Source: a bacterium BMS3Abin04 (GTDB lineage: Bacteria > Bacteroidota > Ignavibacteria > Ignavibacteriales > Melioribacteraceae). From it: DNA of 34,891 nt. The notes beneath the pieces were generated by a model. The model was given only the letters and a program-made list of their open reading frames with translations. It ran no database searches and was not told the DNA's origin. The position numbers and the translations under genes were made by a program. Where the stretch lies: positions 1 through 34,891 of the forward strand of contig BDSW01000047.1 of the NCBI GenBank assembly GCA_002898175.1, given 5' to 3'. Below, in pieces: positions 19,136 through 29,600 of the stretch (positions are counted from its first letter, which is position 1; every line of letters begins with the position of its first letter).

Positions 19136-19978
19136 TTATTTTAATTTAGTTTCCTTTAATAAGTTTAATTCTATATTATTTACTTCTTTACTGCTTATGA
19201 TTTTCAGTACAACAACATTTTTTACTGATTGAAAATTGACAAATGGACTAACTTCAATATTAGTTAGTAAACCGGCAACAGAAGTGCTTTTTCTAATAAC
19301 AATTCCTACCGGAATAGAAGGAGGAACAATTGTACTGAAAGTTGAAGTAACTATTCTATCTCCTATACTAACATCATTGGTAGTAGATATATTCTTTATT
19401 ACAAAACTTTTACCGTCCCAGTCTAAAATGCCGTTTACTTTACTTCTTTGATCCATGACTGCAATATGTGATTGGGTACTTTTTAAAGACCTGACTAGAG
19501 AAAAATGGTCGGATGTTTTTACGATTAATCCTACATATCCTTTATCATTAATTATAGGCATTCCATTTTTCAGGCTATCATTAAGACCTGCATTGATTAA
19601 ATAATACCCCGGCAAACTAGGTATTAGCTTACTAATGATTGTAACGGGTTTTATTGGATATTCAGTAGTATCTTTTAAAAATAAAATTCTTTTGAGCTCA
19701 CTATTCTCTAATCCATATTCTCTTAGCTGGTTAACTTTTAACATTAATTCGGCATTCAGCTTTTCTAACTTCACAACTTCATCTCTATCCCTAAGCATAT
19801 CTTGAGCATCTAACACAAGAGAATTTAAAAAGGCTAGGTTACCGAAAGCAAGTGTACGTATTTTTTTTAACTCTGCACTTTTGTTAAGAGGTAATAACGA
19901 AAGACTAATTAGAAGAAGAAAGATTAATACAATATATTCTTTGAAATTATTAAAAAACTTTTTCAATCCATTAAACAT
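19136..19978 (-). CDS. mreC: Rod-shape-determining protein MreC
   Basis: N-terminal TM and coiled coil followed by VISKLIPSLPGYYLINAGLNDSLKNGMPIINDKGYVGLI. Confidence 0.92.
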   Translation of the reverse strand: MFNGLKKFFNNFKEYIVLIFLLLISLSLLPLNKSAELKKIRTLAFGNLAFLNSLVLDAQDMLRDRDEVVKLEKLNAELMLKVNQLREYGLENSELKRILFLKDTTEYPIKPVTIISKLIPSLPGYYLINAGLNDSLKNGMPIINDKGYVGLIVKTSDHFSLVRSLKSTQSHIAVMDQRSKVNGILDWDGKSFVIKNISTTNDVSIGDRIVTSTFSTIVPPSIPVGIVIRKSTSVAGLLTNIEVSPFVNFQSVKNVVVLKIISSKEVNNIELNLLKETKLK

Positions 19979-21003
19979 TAGAAACTTCTTTTACGAATAA
20001 AAACTTTTGAATATTTATTCATATTTTCCATAGCTTTACCTGCACCGCGTACAACTGCCGTAAGCGGATCTTCGGCAATATGAACGGGCAAATTAGTTTC
20101 CATACGAATACGCTGGTCTAAACCTTTGAGTAGAGCGCCGCCGCCGGTAAGAATAACGCCTCTATCCAAAATATCAGCCGAAAGTTCCGGCGGTGTCCTT
20201 TCCAGTGTTTGCTTAACACCTTCAACAATCATCGTAATATTTTCATTAAGCGCTTCACGAATTTCAACGGAACTAACTTCTGCAGTTTTCGGAATGCCTC
20301 CAACAAGGTCCCGTCCTTTAACTTGAATTGTAATTTCTTCTTTCAACGGAACTGCAGAACCGATTTCACACTTAATTGCTTCACCCGTTCTTTCTCCAAT
20401 CAAAAGATTATAGTTCTTTTTAAAGAACTGAATTATTGCACTGTTCATTTCGTCACCGGCAATTCTTAGAGATTCCTCGTTAACTATTCCTGAAAGTGCA
20501 ATAACAGCAATTTCCGTTGTTCCGCCTCCAATATCAAGAATCATATTACCAACGGGAGCTTCAACTTCAATCCCTACACCAATTGCAGCAGCCATCGGTT
20601 CGGCAATTAAGTGAACTTCTCTGGCTCCTGCGTGTTCGGCACTATCTCTAACCGCTCTTTTCTCAACTTCCGTAACACCGCTGGGCACGGCAACAATAAC
20701 TCTTCTACTGGAAAACATCCCGGTATTAACCTTTTTAATGAATGCTCTCAGCATCCCTTCGGCAATTTCAAAATCCGCTATTACACCATCTCGCATCGGT
20801 CTAGAAACCCTAATTGCTCTATGTTCTCTACCCTGCATCTCTTTTGCTTTGTTTCCCAATGCAATTATTTTTTTAGTATTTCTATCAAAAGCTACAATAG
20901 AAGGTTCATTCAAGACAATTCCTTTACCCTTAACATGAATAAGAGTATTAGCTGTGCCTAAATCAATAGCTATATCTGTTGAGAAAAAATCTAAAATTCC
21001 CAT
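19978..21003 (-). CDS. mreB: Rod-shape-determining actin homolog MreB
   Basis: DIAIDLGTANTLIHVKGKGIVLNEPSIVA, MILDIGGGTTEIAVI, GVILTGGGALLKGLD; AGGAGT Shine-Dalgarno-like sequence before the ATG. Confidence 0.99.
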   Translation of the reverse strand: MGILDFFSTDIAIDLGTANTLIHVKGKGIVLNEPSIVAFDRNTKKIIALGNKAKEMQGREHRAIRVSRPMRDGVIADFEIAEGMLRAFIKKVNTGMFSSRRVIVAVPSGVTEVEKRAVRDSAEHAGAREVHLIAEPMAAAIGVGIEVEAPVGNMILDIGGGTTEIAVIALSGIVNEESLRIAGDEMNSAIIQFFKKNYNLLIGERTGEAIKCEIGSAVPLKEEITIQVKGRDLVGGIPKTAEVSSVEIREALNENITMIVEGVKQTLERTPPELSADILDRGVILTGGGALLKGLDQRIRMETNLPVHIAEDPLTAVVRGAGKAMENMNKYSKVFIRKRSF

Positions 21004-21011
21004 ATTACTCC

Positions 21012-22529
21012 TTAATGCTTAAAATTTCTAATTCCCGAAAACACCATGGAAATATTGTGTTTGTTTGCTTCAGCAATTACTTCTTCGTCTCTAATAGAAC
21101 CGCCGGGTTGAATAATACTGGTAATTCCTTCCGATGCAATTATTTCCACTCCGTCTGCAAAAGGAAAGAATGCATCCGATGCCGCTACAGCTCCTTTAAG
21201 ACTATGCCCATACTCTTTAGCTCTTTGCGCAGCAAGTTTGGCAGCTTCAACTCTTGACATTTGTCCGGCACCAACTCCAATTGCCTTCTGTTTCTTTACA
21301 AAAACTATGGCATTCGACTTTGTATATTTGCATATCGTCCATGCGAATTTCAAATCTTTGAACTCTTCTTCGGTATACGTTTTTTCTGTAACAATTCTAA
21401 GATTATCATCGGAAAGGAAAGAATTATCTTTATCTTGAACAAGGAATCCACCATTAATACTTTTAACAACAGGTTCTTCTTTATTTGCACTTTTAAGAAT
21501 CTTTACTAACCTTCTATTTTTTTTCTTCCTAAGAATAGTTAAAGCGTCCTCAGAAAAATTAGGAGCACAAATAATTTCTAAAAATATTTCGTTTAATTTC
21601 TTTGCTGTTTTCTCGTCTATTGTTGTATTAAATGAAGCAATACCTCCGAATGCCGAAACCGGATCGCAAGACAAAGCTTCTACATAAGATGAGTAGGTAT
21701 CTTGAGAAGTTGCCGCTCCGCAAGGATTAGTATGCTTAACAATTGCACAAGAATTTTTAGGAAGATCGGCAATCAAATCGACAGCGGAAGTTAAATCAAC
21801 AATATTATTATAAGATAATTCTTTACCATGTAAAATTTCAAAATACTTATCAAAGTCTCCGAACAAGAACGCTTTTTGATGCGGGTTTTCTCCATACCTT
21901 AGCGATTTGCTCAGTTTTGAATTTACTCGTAATTCTTTTCGAGGTAAATTAAATTCATGTTCAAAAAAATCTGCAATCATAGCATCATATTGTGCAGTAT
22001 GAGCGAAAGCCGCAGAGGCTAATTCTATTCTTACCGCTTCCGATAAATTATCACTTTTTAATTTTGATAAAAATTTGTCGTATTGGGAAGGACTGGTTAA
22101 AACGGAAACCGACTTGTAATTTTTCGCAGCAGCTCTTATTAAACTCGGTCCACCGATATCAATATTTTCCAATTTTTCCAGCAAGTTTACTCCTTTATCA
22201 TTCACAACTTTATGAAACGGGTAAAGATTAACACAAACCACATCTATAGGCATAATATTGTTACTCGAAGCTTCTTTCAAATCATCGTTGTTTTCTCGTC
22301 TTAAAAGAATTCCGCCAAATATTTTGGGATGAAGTGATTTCACTCTACCGGAAAATATTTCCGGGAAACCGGTATAATCGGAAATTTGCGTGCATTCGAT
22401 ATTGTTATTCTTCAGTAATGCAGCCGTGTTGCCCGTTGCCAATAACCCATAACCAAAACTTTTAAGTTCTTTAGCAAACTCAACTATATTCAACTTATCT
22501 GAAACACTAAGCAGTGCAAACTTTTTCAA
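21012..22529 (-). CDS. purH: Bifunctional AICAR formyltransferase / IMP cyclohydrolase
   Basis: ALLSVSDKLNIVEFAKEL, ISDYTGFPEIFSGRVKSLHPKIFGGIL, RYGENPHQKAFL, VKHTNPCGAA, DAFFPFADGVE. Start codon is TTG. Confidence 0.97.
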   Translation of the reverse strand: MKKFALLSVSDKLNIVEFAKELKSFGYGLLATGNTAALLKNNNIECTQISDYTGFPEIFSGRVKSLHPKIFGGILLRRENNDDLKEASSNNIMPIDVVCVNLYPFHKVVNDKGVNLLEKLENIDIGGPSLIRAAAKNYKSVSVLTSPSQYDKFLSKLKSDNLSEAVRIELASAAFAHTAQYDAMIADFFEHEFNLPRKELRVNSKLSKSLRYGENPHQKAFLFGDFDKYFEILHGKELSYNNIVDLTSAVDLIADLPKNSCAIVKHTNPCGAATSQDTYSSYVEALSCDPVSAFGGIASFNTTIDEKTAKKLNEIFLEIICAPNFSEDALTILRKKKNRRLVKILKSANKEEPVVKSINGGFLVQDKDNSFLSDDNLRIVTEKTYTEEEFKDLKFAWTICKYTKSNAIVFVKKQKAIGVGAGQMSRVEAAKLAAQRAKEYGHSLKGAVAASDAFFPFADGVEIIASEGITSIIQPGGSIRDEEVIAEANKHNISMVFSGIRNFKH

Positions 22530-22546
22530 TACTAAATCCTCAAATA

Positions 22547-23164
22547 TTACTCTAATAAAAACACTCTATTACTTTCTACCTTAACTTTCCTCTCTACAAA
22601 TTTCTTGACTACAACCGGTAAAATTTTATGTTCAATTTTTAACACTTTCTCGGCAATTGCTTCCGGGGTTTTTGCATTTGAAATATCAGTGCATTGTTGC
22701 GCAATTATTAATCCATGATCAAAGATAGTATCAACAAAATGGACTGTTGCCCCGCTAACTTTCGTGCCGGAATTAAAAACAGCTCTATGAACATTTTTTC
22801 CATACATCCCCTTCCCTCCGAAAAAAGGAAGAAGTGCAGGATGAATATTTATTATTTTAAATTCAAACCGTTGTACAAAATAATCTGGAATTTTTTTAAG
22901 AAAACCGGCTAATACAATTAAATTGACCCGGTTAGATTCAAAAATATTTACAAGTTCAGAGTAAGAAACGGAACCAACCTTATTAAGGCTGCTTACAAAG
23001 TAAGTATTTATATTTTTTCTCTTTGCAAAATCAATTGCTCCGCAGTCCTTTTTATTACTTACAACTGCAAAGATATGAGCCTTAATTTTTCCGTTGACAA
23101 TCGAATTATAAACCGACTTTAAATTCGAACCTCTGCCCGATACAAATACAACAATTCTAAACAT
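22547..23164 (-). CDS. purN: Phosphoribosylglycinamide formyltransferase
   Basis: VFVSGRGSNLKSV, LVLAGFLKKIP, INIHPALLPFFGGKGMYG, SGATVHFVD. Confidence 0.96.
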   Translation of the reverse strand: MFRIVVFVSGRGSNLKSVYNSIVNGKIKAHIFAVVSNKKDCGAIDFAKRKNINTYFVSSLNKVGSVSYSELVNIFESNRVNLIVLAGFLKKIPDYFVQRFEFKIINIHPALLPFFGGKGMYGKNVHRAVFNSGTKVSGATVHFVDTIFDHGLIIAQQCTDISNAKTPEAIAEKVLKIEHKILPVVVKKFVERKVKVESNRVFLLE

Positions 23165-23278
23165 AAAATTATTCTATTATTTTATAAAATTATTGAATAA
23201 AGAATAAGAAATCAATTTTATAAGGCCTTTTAAAATTAGAAACTGAAATTATAATACAAAAAAAGAAGAACAATCCGG

Positions 23279-24778
23279 TTATTCCGGTAAATTTAGTTTT
23301 TGTTTTAAATTGTTTATTAGAGATTGTAAGTATTCCTTTTTGTAATAATCATTTTCATTCTCCGCTTTCAGCAGATATTTTACGGCTTCTTTATCATTTC
23401 CTGTTAGCCAATATGCTTTTGCTTTTAAATATAAAGCATAGGGAAGTATCCATTTATCAAAATTATAATTTACGGATATTGCTCTGGAAGCAAAATTAAA
23501 TGCACTATTATAGTTCCCAAGTTCGATATTTGATTCAGCTAAATAAATTAAAACTTTACCTTTCCAATCCGGTTGTTTAATTCTGTGCAAAACCGGATTT
23601 AATATTTTTGCAACATCTTTATATTCTCCTGCTAACAAATAATTTCCGGCTTGAATAACCGTTAACTGATTTTTATTCAGATCATACTCAAATAATATTT
23701 CGCTATACTCTTTCGCATAGCTATCTTCAGGAATATCTTTGTTCCCATTCCTTGCTAAAAGCAAATATTTTTCATACAGTTTTTCATTATTTAAGAATTT
23801 ATAACATAGCGCAACTCTTAAACCGGCAATCCCGGTATAATCCACAGCCTTAGTTGTAGTCAGGAATTTTATATAGTTCTCAATTGCTTCATTAAAATTA
23901 TTTTTTCTTAATTGAACATCACCTAATAAAAAATACGAGAATGAGTTTGTTTGACTAAAATTTTTATTATTTAAGTTTATAACTTTATAAAGTTCCTTTT
24001 CAGCCAAATCCAATTTCCGTTGGTAAATTAAAGTAATTGCGTACTGGTAAATAAATAAACTATTTCGAGGGAATTTTTTAATTAACGAATTTAATAAAAT
24101 TGCAGAGCTATCATATTCCGCTAAATAATCCGTATACATTCTTGCAAGATGAAAAGTAGCTTCTGTCTTAAATAAACTTCCCTTTTGCTTTGCCAGTCTT
24201 ACATTATTAAAACCTTGCAGTTTGTCTGCATCCAAGCCTGTTAGAGTTAACGCAAACTTAAAAATACCTGGAACATAAGTTAGAGCATAATCAAAAATAC
24301 CAATTCCTAAATATGCATCATAAAAATCCGGCTTTTCATCTATAACGTCTTCTAGATATCCAATTGCTTTTTTAGCTGCCCAGAAAGCATCCAGCATTTT
24401 ATCCTTTGATGAATACGCTAAAGCTCTCTGTGTATAGATGTTTCCCTTCCAAAAATCAGCTAAGTAATCTTTACCATCAATTTTTTCAATACTTTCAATT
24501 TTGTTTTTTGCAATGTCTGAAAACTTAAAAAACTGCTTATATTCATGCTCTTCTTTAGAACCCAAAAAAGACCATAGATGAATTTGCGCAATGTAATAAT
24601 AACTTCGGGGATCGTCGGGTGAAATTTTTGCAGCTTCATTAAAAATATCCGAAGCTTTTTTCAGTTCCAAATTGTAAAGGTAAGGTATCCCCTGAGCAAT
24701 CTTTTGATGAAATAACGGATTTGAGCACACTTGCCCGGAAATAACGAAAATAATTAAAATTATTTTCTTAAGACTCAT
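23279..24778 (-). CDS. Secreted TPR-repeat protein
   Basis: N-terminal signal-like hydrophobic segment and repeated TPR-like helices ([39 protein letters not shown]). Confidence 0.75.
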   Translation of the reverse strand: MSLKKIILIIFVISGQVCSNPLFHQKIAQGIPYLYNLELKKASDIFNEAAKISPDDPRSYYYIAQIHLWSFLGSKEEHEYKQFFKFSDIAKNKIESIEKIDGKDYLADFWKGNIYTQRALAYSSKDKMLDAFWAAKKAIGYLEDVIDEKPDFYDAYLGIGIFDYALTYVPGIFKFALTLTGLDADKLQGFNNVRLAKQKGSLFKTEATFHLARMYTDYLAEYDSSAILLNSLIKKFPRNSLFIYQYAITLIYQRKLDLAEKELYKVINLNNKNFSQTNSFSYFLLGDVQLRKNNFNEAIENYIKFLTTTKAVDYTGIAGLRVALCYKFLNNEKLYEKYLLLARNGNKDIPEDSYAKEYSEILFEYDLNKNQLTVIQAGNYLLAGEYKDVAKILNPVLHRIKQPDWKGKVLIYLAESNIELGNYNSAFNFASRAISVNYNFDKWILPYALYLKAKAYWLTGNDKEAVKYLLKAENENDYYKKEYLQSLINNLKQKLNLPE

Positions 24779-26406
24779 TCTTCGGAAACTTTAGACTTTG
24801 AATAGTTTACTGCAGCCTTTACAAATTCCCTAAACAACGGATGAGCTTTCGTTGCCCGGGATTTTAATTCAGGATGAAACTGACAAGCAACGAACCAAGG
24901 ATGTTCCTTTACTTCAACCATTTCTACTAATCTTTCGTCTGGAGAAGTACCGCTGATTAACATTCCGTTTTTCTCCAATTCATCTCTAAACTTATTATTA
25001 ACTTCATACCTGTGCCTGTGTCTTTCGGATATTTTTTCTTTTTTATACGCAAAACGAGCTTTTGTTCCTTTCTTTAAGACGCAAGGATAAGCCCCTAATC
25101 TCATGGAAGCACCTTTAACTTTAACATTTTTTTGGTCGGGCATAATGTGAATAACACAGTACTGATTTTTGACAAACTCCGAGCTGTTTGCTTTTCGAAT
25201 TCCTAAGACATTCCTGGAAAACTCAATAACGGCACATTGCAATCCTAAACAAATTCCGAAAAACGGTATTTTATTTTCCCGCGCAAATTGAACAGCTTTT
25301 ATTTTACCTTCAATTCCTCTCTCACCAAATCCTCCGGGTACCAATAGTCCGTCAACGTCTTTCAGCAGAAGTTCAGGGTTCTTGCTTTCAAACTCCTCTG
25401 CACTTATAAATTTAACATTTACTTTAACATCATTTTCTGCACCGGCATGAATAAAGGCTTCCGTAATACTTTTATATGCATCCAAGTAATCAGTATATTT
25501 ACCGCATAATGCAATGGTTACGCTTCCCGTCGGGTGGTTTACTTTATCGACAAACTCTCTCCATTTTTCAAGATTAATATTAATGTCCGGTAACTTTAAT
25601 TTCCTTAACACAATTCTATCAAATTTTTGATCATATAAATTTAACGGTACTTCATATATTGTATTAGCATCATAAGCCGAGACAACATCTTCTAAACCGA
25701 CATTACAGAAAAGAGCGATCTTTTTTCTTATGTCCTTGGAAACTTTTCTTTCCGATCTACAAACCAAAATACTAGGCTGAATTCCTAATGCTTGTAAATT
25801 TTTAACACTATGCTGAGTTGGTTTGGTTTTCATTTCGGCAGCAGATTTAATATAAGGAATTAAAGTTACATGAATGCTAAGAGCATTTTTCCTTCCAAGT
25901 TCTAAAAGAGTCTGCCTAATTGATTCCATAAACGGTAAACTTTCAATATCTCCTACTGTCCCGCCTATTTCCGTAATTATTATATCATATTTATTTTTTT
26001 CCTCAAGCAATCTCATTCTTCTTTTAATCTCGTCTGTTATGTGAGGAATCACTTGGATAGTTGCACCTAAAAAATCTCCCCTTCGCTCTTTATTTATTAC
26101 TTCATAATAAACTTGACCAGTTGTAGTGTTGTTTGCTTTTGTCATATTGACATCTAAAAATCGCTCATAGTGCCCAAGGTCTAAATCCGTTTCCGCTCCA
26201 TCGTCGGTAACGTAAACTTCACCATGCTGAAACGGGCTCATAGTGCCGGGATCAACATTTATATACGGATCGAATTTCTGAATAGTGACGCTGTAACCTC
26301 TTAGTTTTAACAGCAATCCGAGCGAAGCAGCTGTAATGCCCTTACCTAAAGAAGAAACAACACCCCCGGTAATGAAAATGTATTTCGTTTTCTTTTTAAA
26401 TTTCAT
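24775..26406 (-). CDS. pyrG: CTP synthase
   Basis: [79 protein letters not shown]. Confidence 0.99.
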   Translation of the reverse strand: MKFKKKTKYIFITGGVVSSLGKGITAASLGLLLKLRGYSVTIQKFDPYINVDPGTMSPFQHGEVYVTDDGAETDLDLGHYERFLDVNMTKANNTTTGQVYYEVINKERRGDFLGATIQVIPHITDEIKRRMRLLEEKNKYDIIITEIGGTVGDIESLPFMESIRQTLLELGRKNALSIHVTLIPYIKSAAEMKTKPTQHSVKNLQALGIQPSILVCRSERKVSKDIRKKIALFCNVGLEDVVSAYDANTIYEVPLNLYDQKFDRIVLRKLKLPDININLEKWREFVDKVNHPTGSVTIALCGKYTDYLDAYKSITEAFIHAGAENDVKVNVKFISAEEFESKNPELLLKDVDGLLVPGGFGERGIEGKIKAVQFARENKIPFFGICLGLQCAVIEFSRNVLGIRKANSSEFVKNQYCVIHIMPDQKNVKVKGASMRLGAYPCVLKKGTKARFAYKKEKISERHRHRYEVNNKFRDELEKNGMLISGTSPDERLVEMVEVKEHPWFVACQFHPELKSRATKAHPLFREFVKAAVNYSKSKVSEE

Positions 26407-26630
26407 GTTTTTTATGTGGATTTGTGGAAACTTTTTGGGTATTAAAGATATAAAAATTACTTGAAAGGTTTTTAAATAATCTAAAAAAAAGTAAAAATAT
26501 TTAACTTTACTTTATATACAATAAAGACTATAAGAATTACCTTTTGGAAAATAATTTTGAACTTAATTAATTTTTTAAACTAAATAAATTATAAAATAAA
26601 TATGTAATACTAAGCTAAAATTGATAATCA

Positions 26631-29600
26631 TCAGCCTTCCAGCTTTTTAACTAACCCCGAATATTTCCTTTCAATTTTAAAACCGAATTTGTAAAAATAT
26701 TCCGGTCTAAAGAACCCGGTTGTTACAAATTTAATCTTTTCATCTCTTAACCTATTGAAAAACTCGTTCATCAATCCATCGCTTATTCCTTTTCTTCTAT
26801 AAGGATCTGCAACAACAATTTTTTCCATGTGAACGGTTTTTTTATCCGTTTGAATGTAAAACAAGCCTCCAATAATATATTCACGTTCAGAAAGTGCAAC
26901 AAGAAATTGATGTTCAGGTCTGAAATGAACCTGCAAATTAGCCGCTAAAAACAAATTATGCAGACGTGCAATTTCTTTAGGCGAAATGGGATTACGGAAA
27001 AGGAATATATTACCCTCATGGTCTTCAAATTGTACCGCGAGGTTTGCTGCATACGCACCTGCTCCCCTTATTTTAAGCAGTTCGGCAGAATCAGTTGGTT
27101 TTAAGTGGGGGTAACTTAATCTGGTCAGGAAATAACTTTCTTTTTTATTTAAACTAAATTCAGTCTGAATTTTTGAAATATAAGAGAGCAATTTTTCCTG
27201 TGAAATTTTTTCCGAGTGTTGTTTTTTAACTAAATCAAGCAATACTATCTTTAAGGATTCTACCGAATCAGCGAAACAAGTCTCTAAGAAAAATCTTGTG
27301 CGTGTTTCAGGATAATATTCATTTAAGTCACTTAAATTATAAGTATCATAAAGTTCGGAAAGCATTTCAGCTTGAGCTTCAATTGCTGCATTATCATTTA
27401 GTTTAAACCAACGATGAAATCTTTTAATAGCAAAATACAACTGCTTGGGAATGTACCCTTTTTCTTTAATAGTCAATAAAAATAAATCTAATTTTTCTTG
27501 CACGTTATCCATTTCTTCCGGTACGCCGACAGATTCTAATTCAAGCTTAAATTGTTTTAATATTATTAATCCGTTTTTTTGCCCTTGAGCATTGATAACA
27601 CCGGAAAACACATAATTCCATATTGAATCCCTATGTAAAAACGGGTATTCATTTTCTGTATTGTGAATAAATTTAACGTGAAAGTTTCTGAAAAATTCTT
27701 TAAAATCAGTAAAATCAGATTTCTCCGTTAATGAAACAATTCTATTTCCCGACTGATAATCATGAAATGGAATAATGAAATTATCAATAGTAGAATTTTC
27801 AAGCTGCAATTTGCTCTCGGTAAGTTTCCAAAAGTTTACATAAGCTGCGGCTGCATTCCAAACAAAATACGGCCATAAATGATATAGCTTTCGTTTATTT
27901 GTTTCATCTTCCCTTCTTAATTCACGTTTAATTAACTTAGCAACCGTATCTCCCGGTAAATATTTTTGAGTCCACAAATCATATTCCTGCCAATACCCTC
28001 CGAAATCTTCAACCAACTCATTTACATAAAATTTAGTACCTGCAATTATTAACCATTTAATTTCTTGCTTAATTTCACTTTTAGGTAATTTTTTATTTAA
28101 TGTTAAAAGCAATTCAAACGCACCGTGCAAACGAGTTTGAATAGTTACTTTGAATGCAGCTTTTGTCTTAGTATTGGAAACTTGGCTCACCCAAATTCCC
28201 GAAGGTAAAATACTATCTAAATGAATTAAAACGCCTTTTGTAAACAAGAATATAGTTTCTCTTAAAATTGCAGTTTCTGAAATACCTTTAATAATTCTAT
28301 CCTTTAAGATTTCGTCAACGCCTTCTTCAACAATAATTACATCTTTCCATTGATATTCTTCACCCGTTTCAACATCTACGGCAACCGATTCATTTTTACC
28401 AAGCCAAGTTCTAAAACCTTTTCTTAATTTTTTTCTTGCTGTCTCGGCTAAGACCGCTAATTCATAATTCTCTTTCCAAACTTGTAGGCGAGCCAGCATT
28501 TGCCTTACTTCACTGTATCTTGTAGGATGACGTATACCATACTTAGCTAACAAGTTTAACATCACCGGTATTGAAGTTTTCTTGATATCTTCTTCTTTAT
28601 GAGATTTAATTTCACTCATTAAAATATCTTCAATCTCATGTAATTCTTCTTTCCCGGAGCTTCCTTCAATTATATAGTAACTCAAATCTTCGTTTAAAAA
28701 ATCAGGATTACTATTAAGGTATGTTCTAAATAAACCGTAAAAAGCATTTAATGTTATTCTTGGTATTGCAGCTCTAAATAATTTTCGTCTTATATTCAAT
28801 GATTTTGTTAGAGATAAAAACGAGATGAAGTGTAATGCGGTTTTATAAATAGGAATTGTTTTATCGGATAATAAAAATCTAATATAATTCACTGCTTCTG
28901 AAGCCAGACCTTCATCATCTGATCTTAACAGCAAAAGTGCATAGTGTAATCCAATTAACGATGTTTCCTTACCGATTTCAATTTTTTGAAAGTGTTCCAA
29001 GATTTGGTTTGATATTGTTTCTTGGGATATAACATTTACAATTTCAATGTCCTTTTCAACACGACTCTGCCTGTGCCATTGAACAATTGTTTCGCCGGTA
29101 AACTCAAATAAGTTTTGATTTCCGCACCAATAAAGCGGGTTTGTAAGGAAGTCTTGTAAATCAATATGTTTATTATTGATTTTATATTCATAGTCACCGA
29201 TTCTATAAATATTTTCTTTCGGGTCAATTCTTTTAATAACTAATGAGCTATTGAGCTTAGGAATCTCTAACTTACCATTTACGGTATAAATATCACCGCT
29301 TAAACATCCTTTTTCCCGGAGGAACCAATTAGGTATCTTAATCTCTACGTTATCAATATAAACGGATGTATGATCTTTGATATACATTTCTTCCAACTGT
29401 TCGTGGAAGTTTTTTTCTATTACTCGGCGTTTATATGTCCCTTTGGGAGTCAATTCTCCTTTTTCTACCGAAAACGGTCTATTGATTATCCTGAAATTAA
29501 CTATCCTCTCAAAAGGAGCTAAAAATTTATTAACCGAAACAATTACCGAAGCAAAATAATCTTTAATTTCTTGATTGGACATGTTTTCTAGGATAGAGTT

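Noticed and set aside
20126-20961. Four plus-strand ORFs antisense to mreB (20126..20326, 20209..20469, 20611..20961, 20738..20938)
   Set aside because: They mirror the highly conserved mreB coding frame, overlap each other in different frames, and have no recognisable domains. Treated as codon-bias shadows.
20979-22231. Plus-strand ORFs antisense to purH (20979..21257, 21238..21438, 21261..21509, 21992..22231)
   Set aside because: Lie within a clear purH gene, mutually overlapping, no motifs or ribosome sites supporting translation.
23265-23280. CCGG-loop-CCGG dyad at the TPR gene stop as a terminator
   Set aside because: Stem is only 4 bp and the following sequence has only a loose T-rich stretch; too weak to call.
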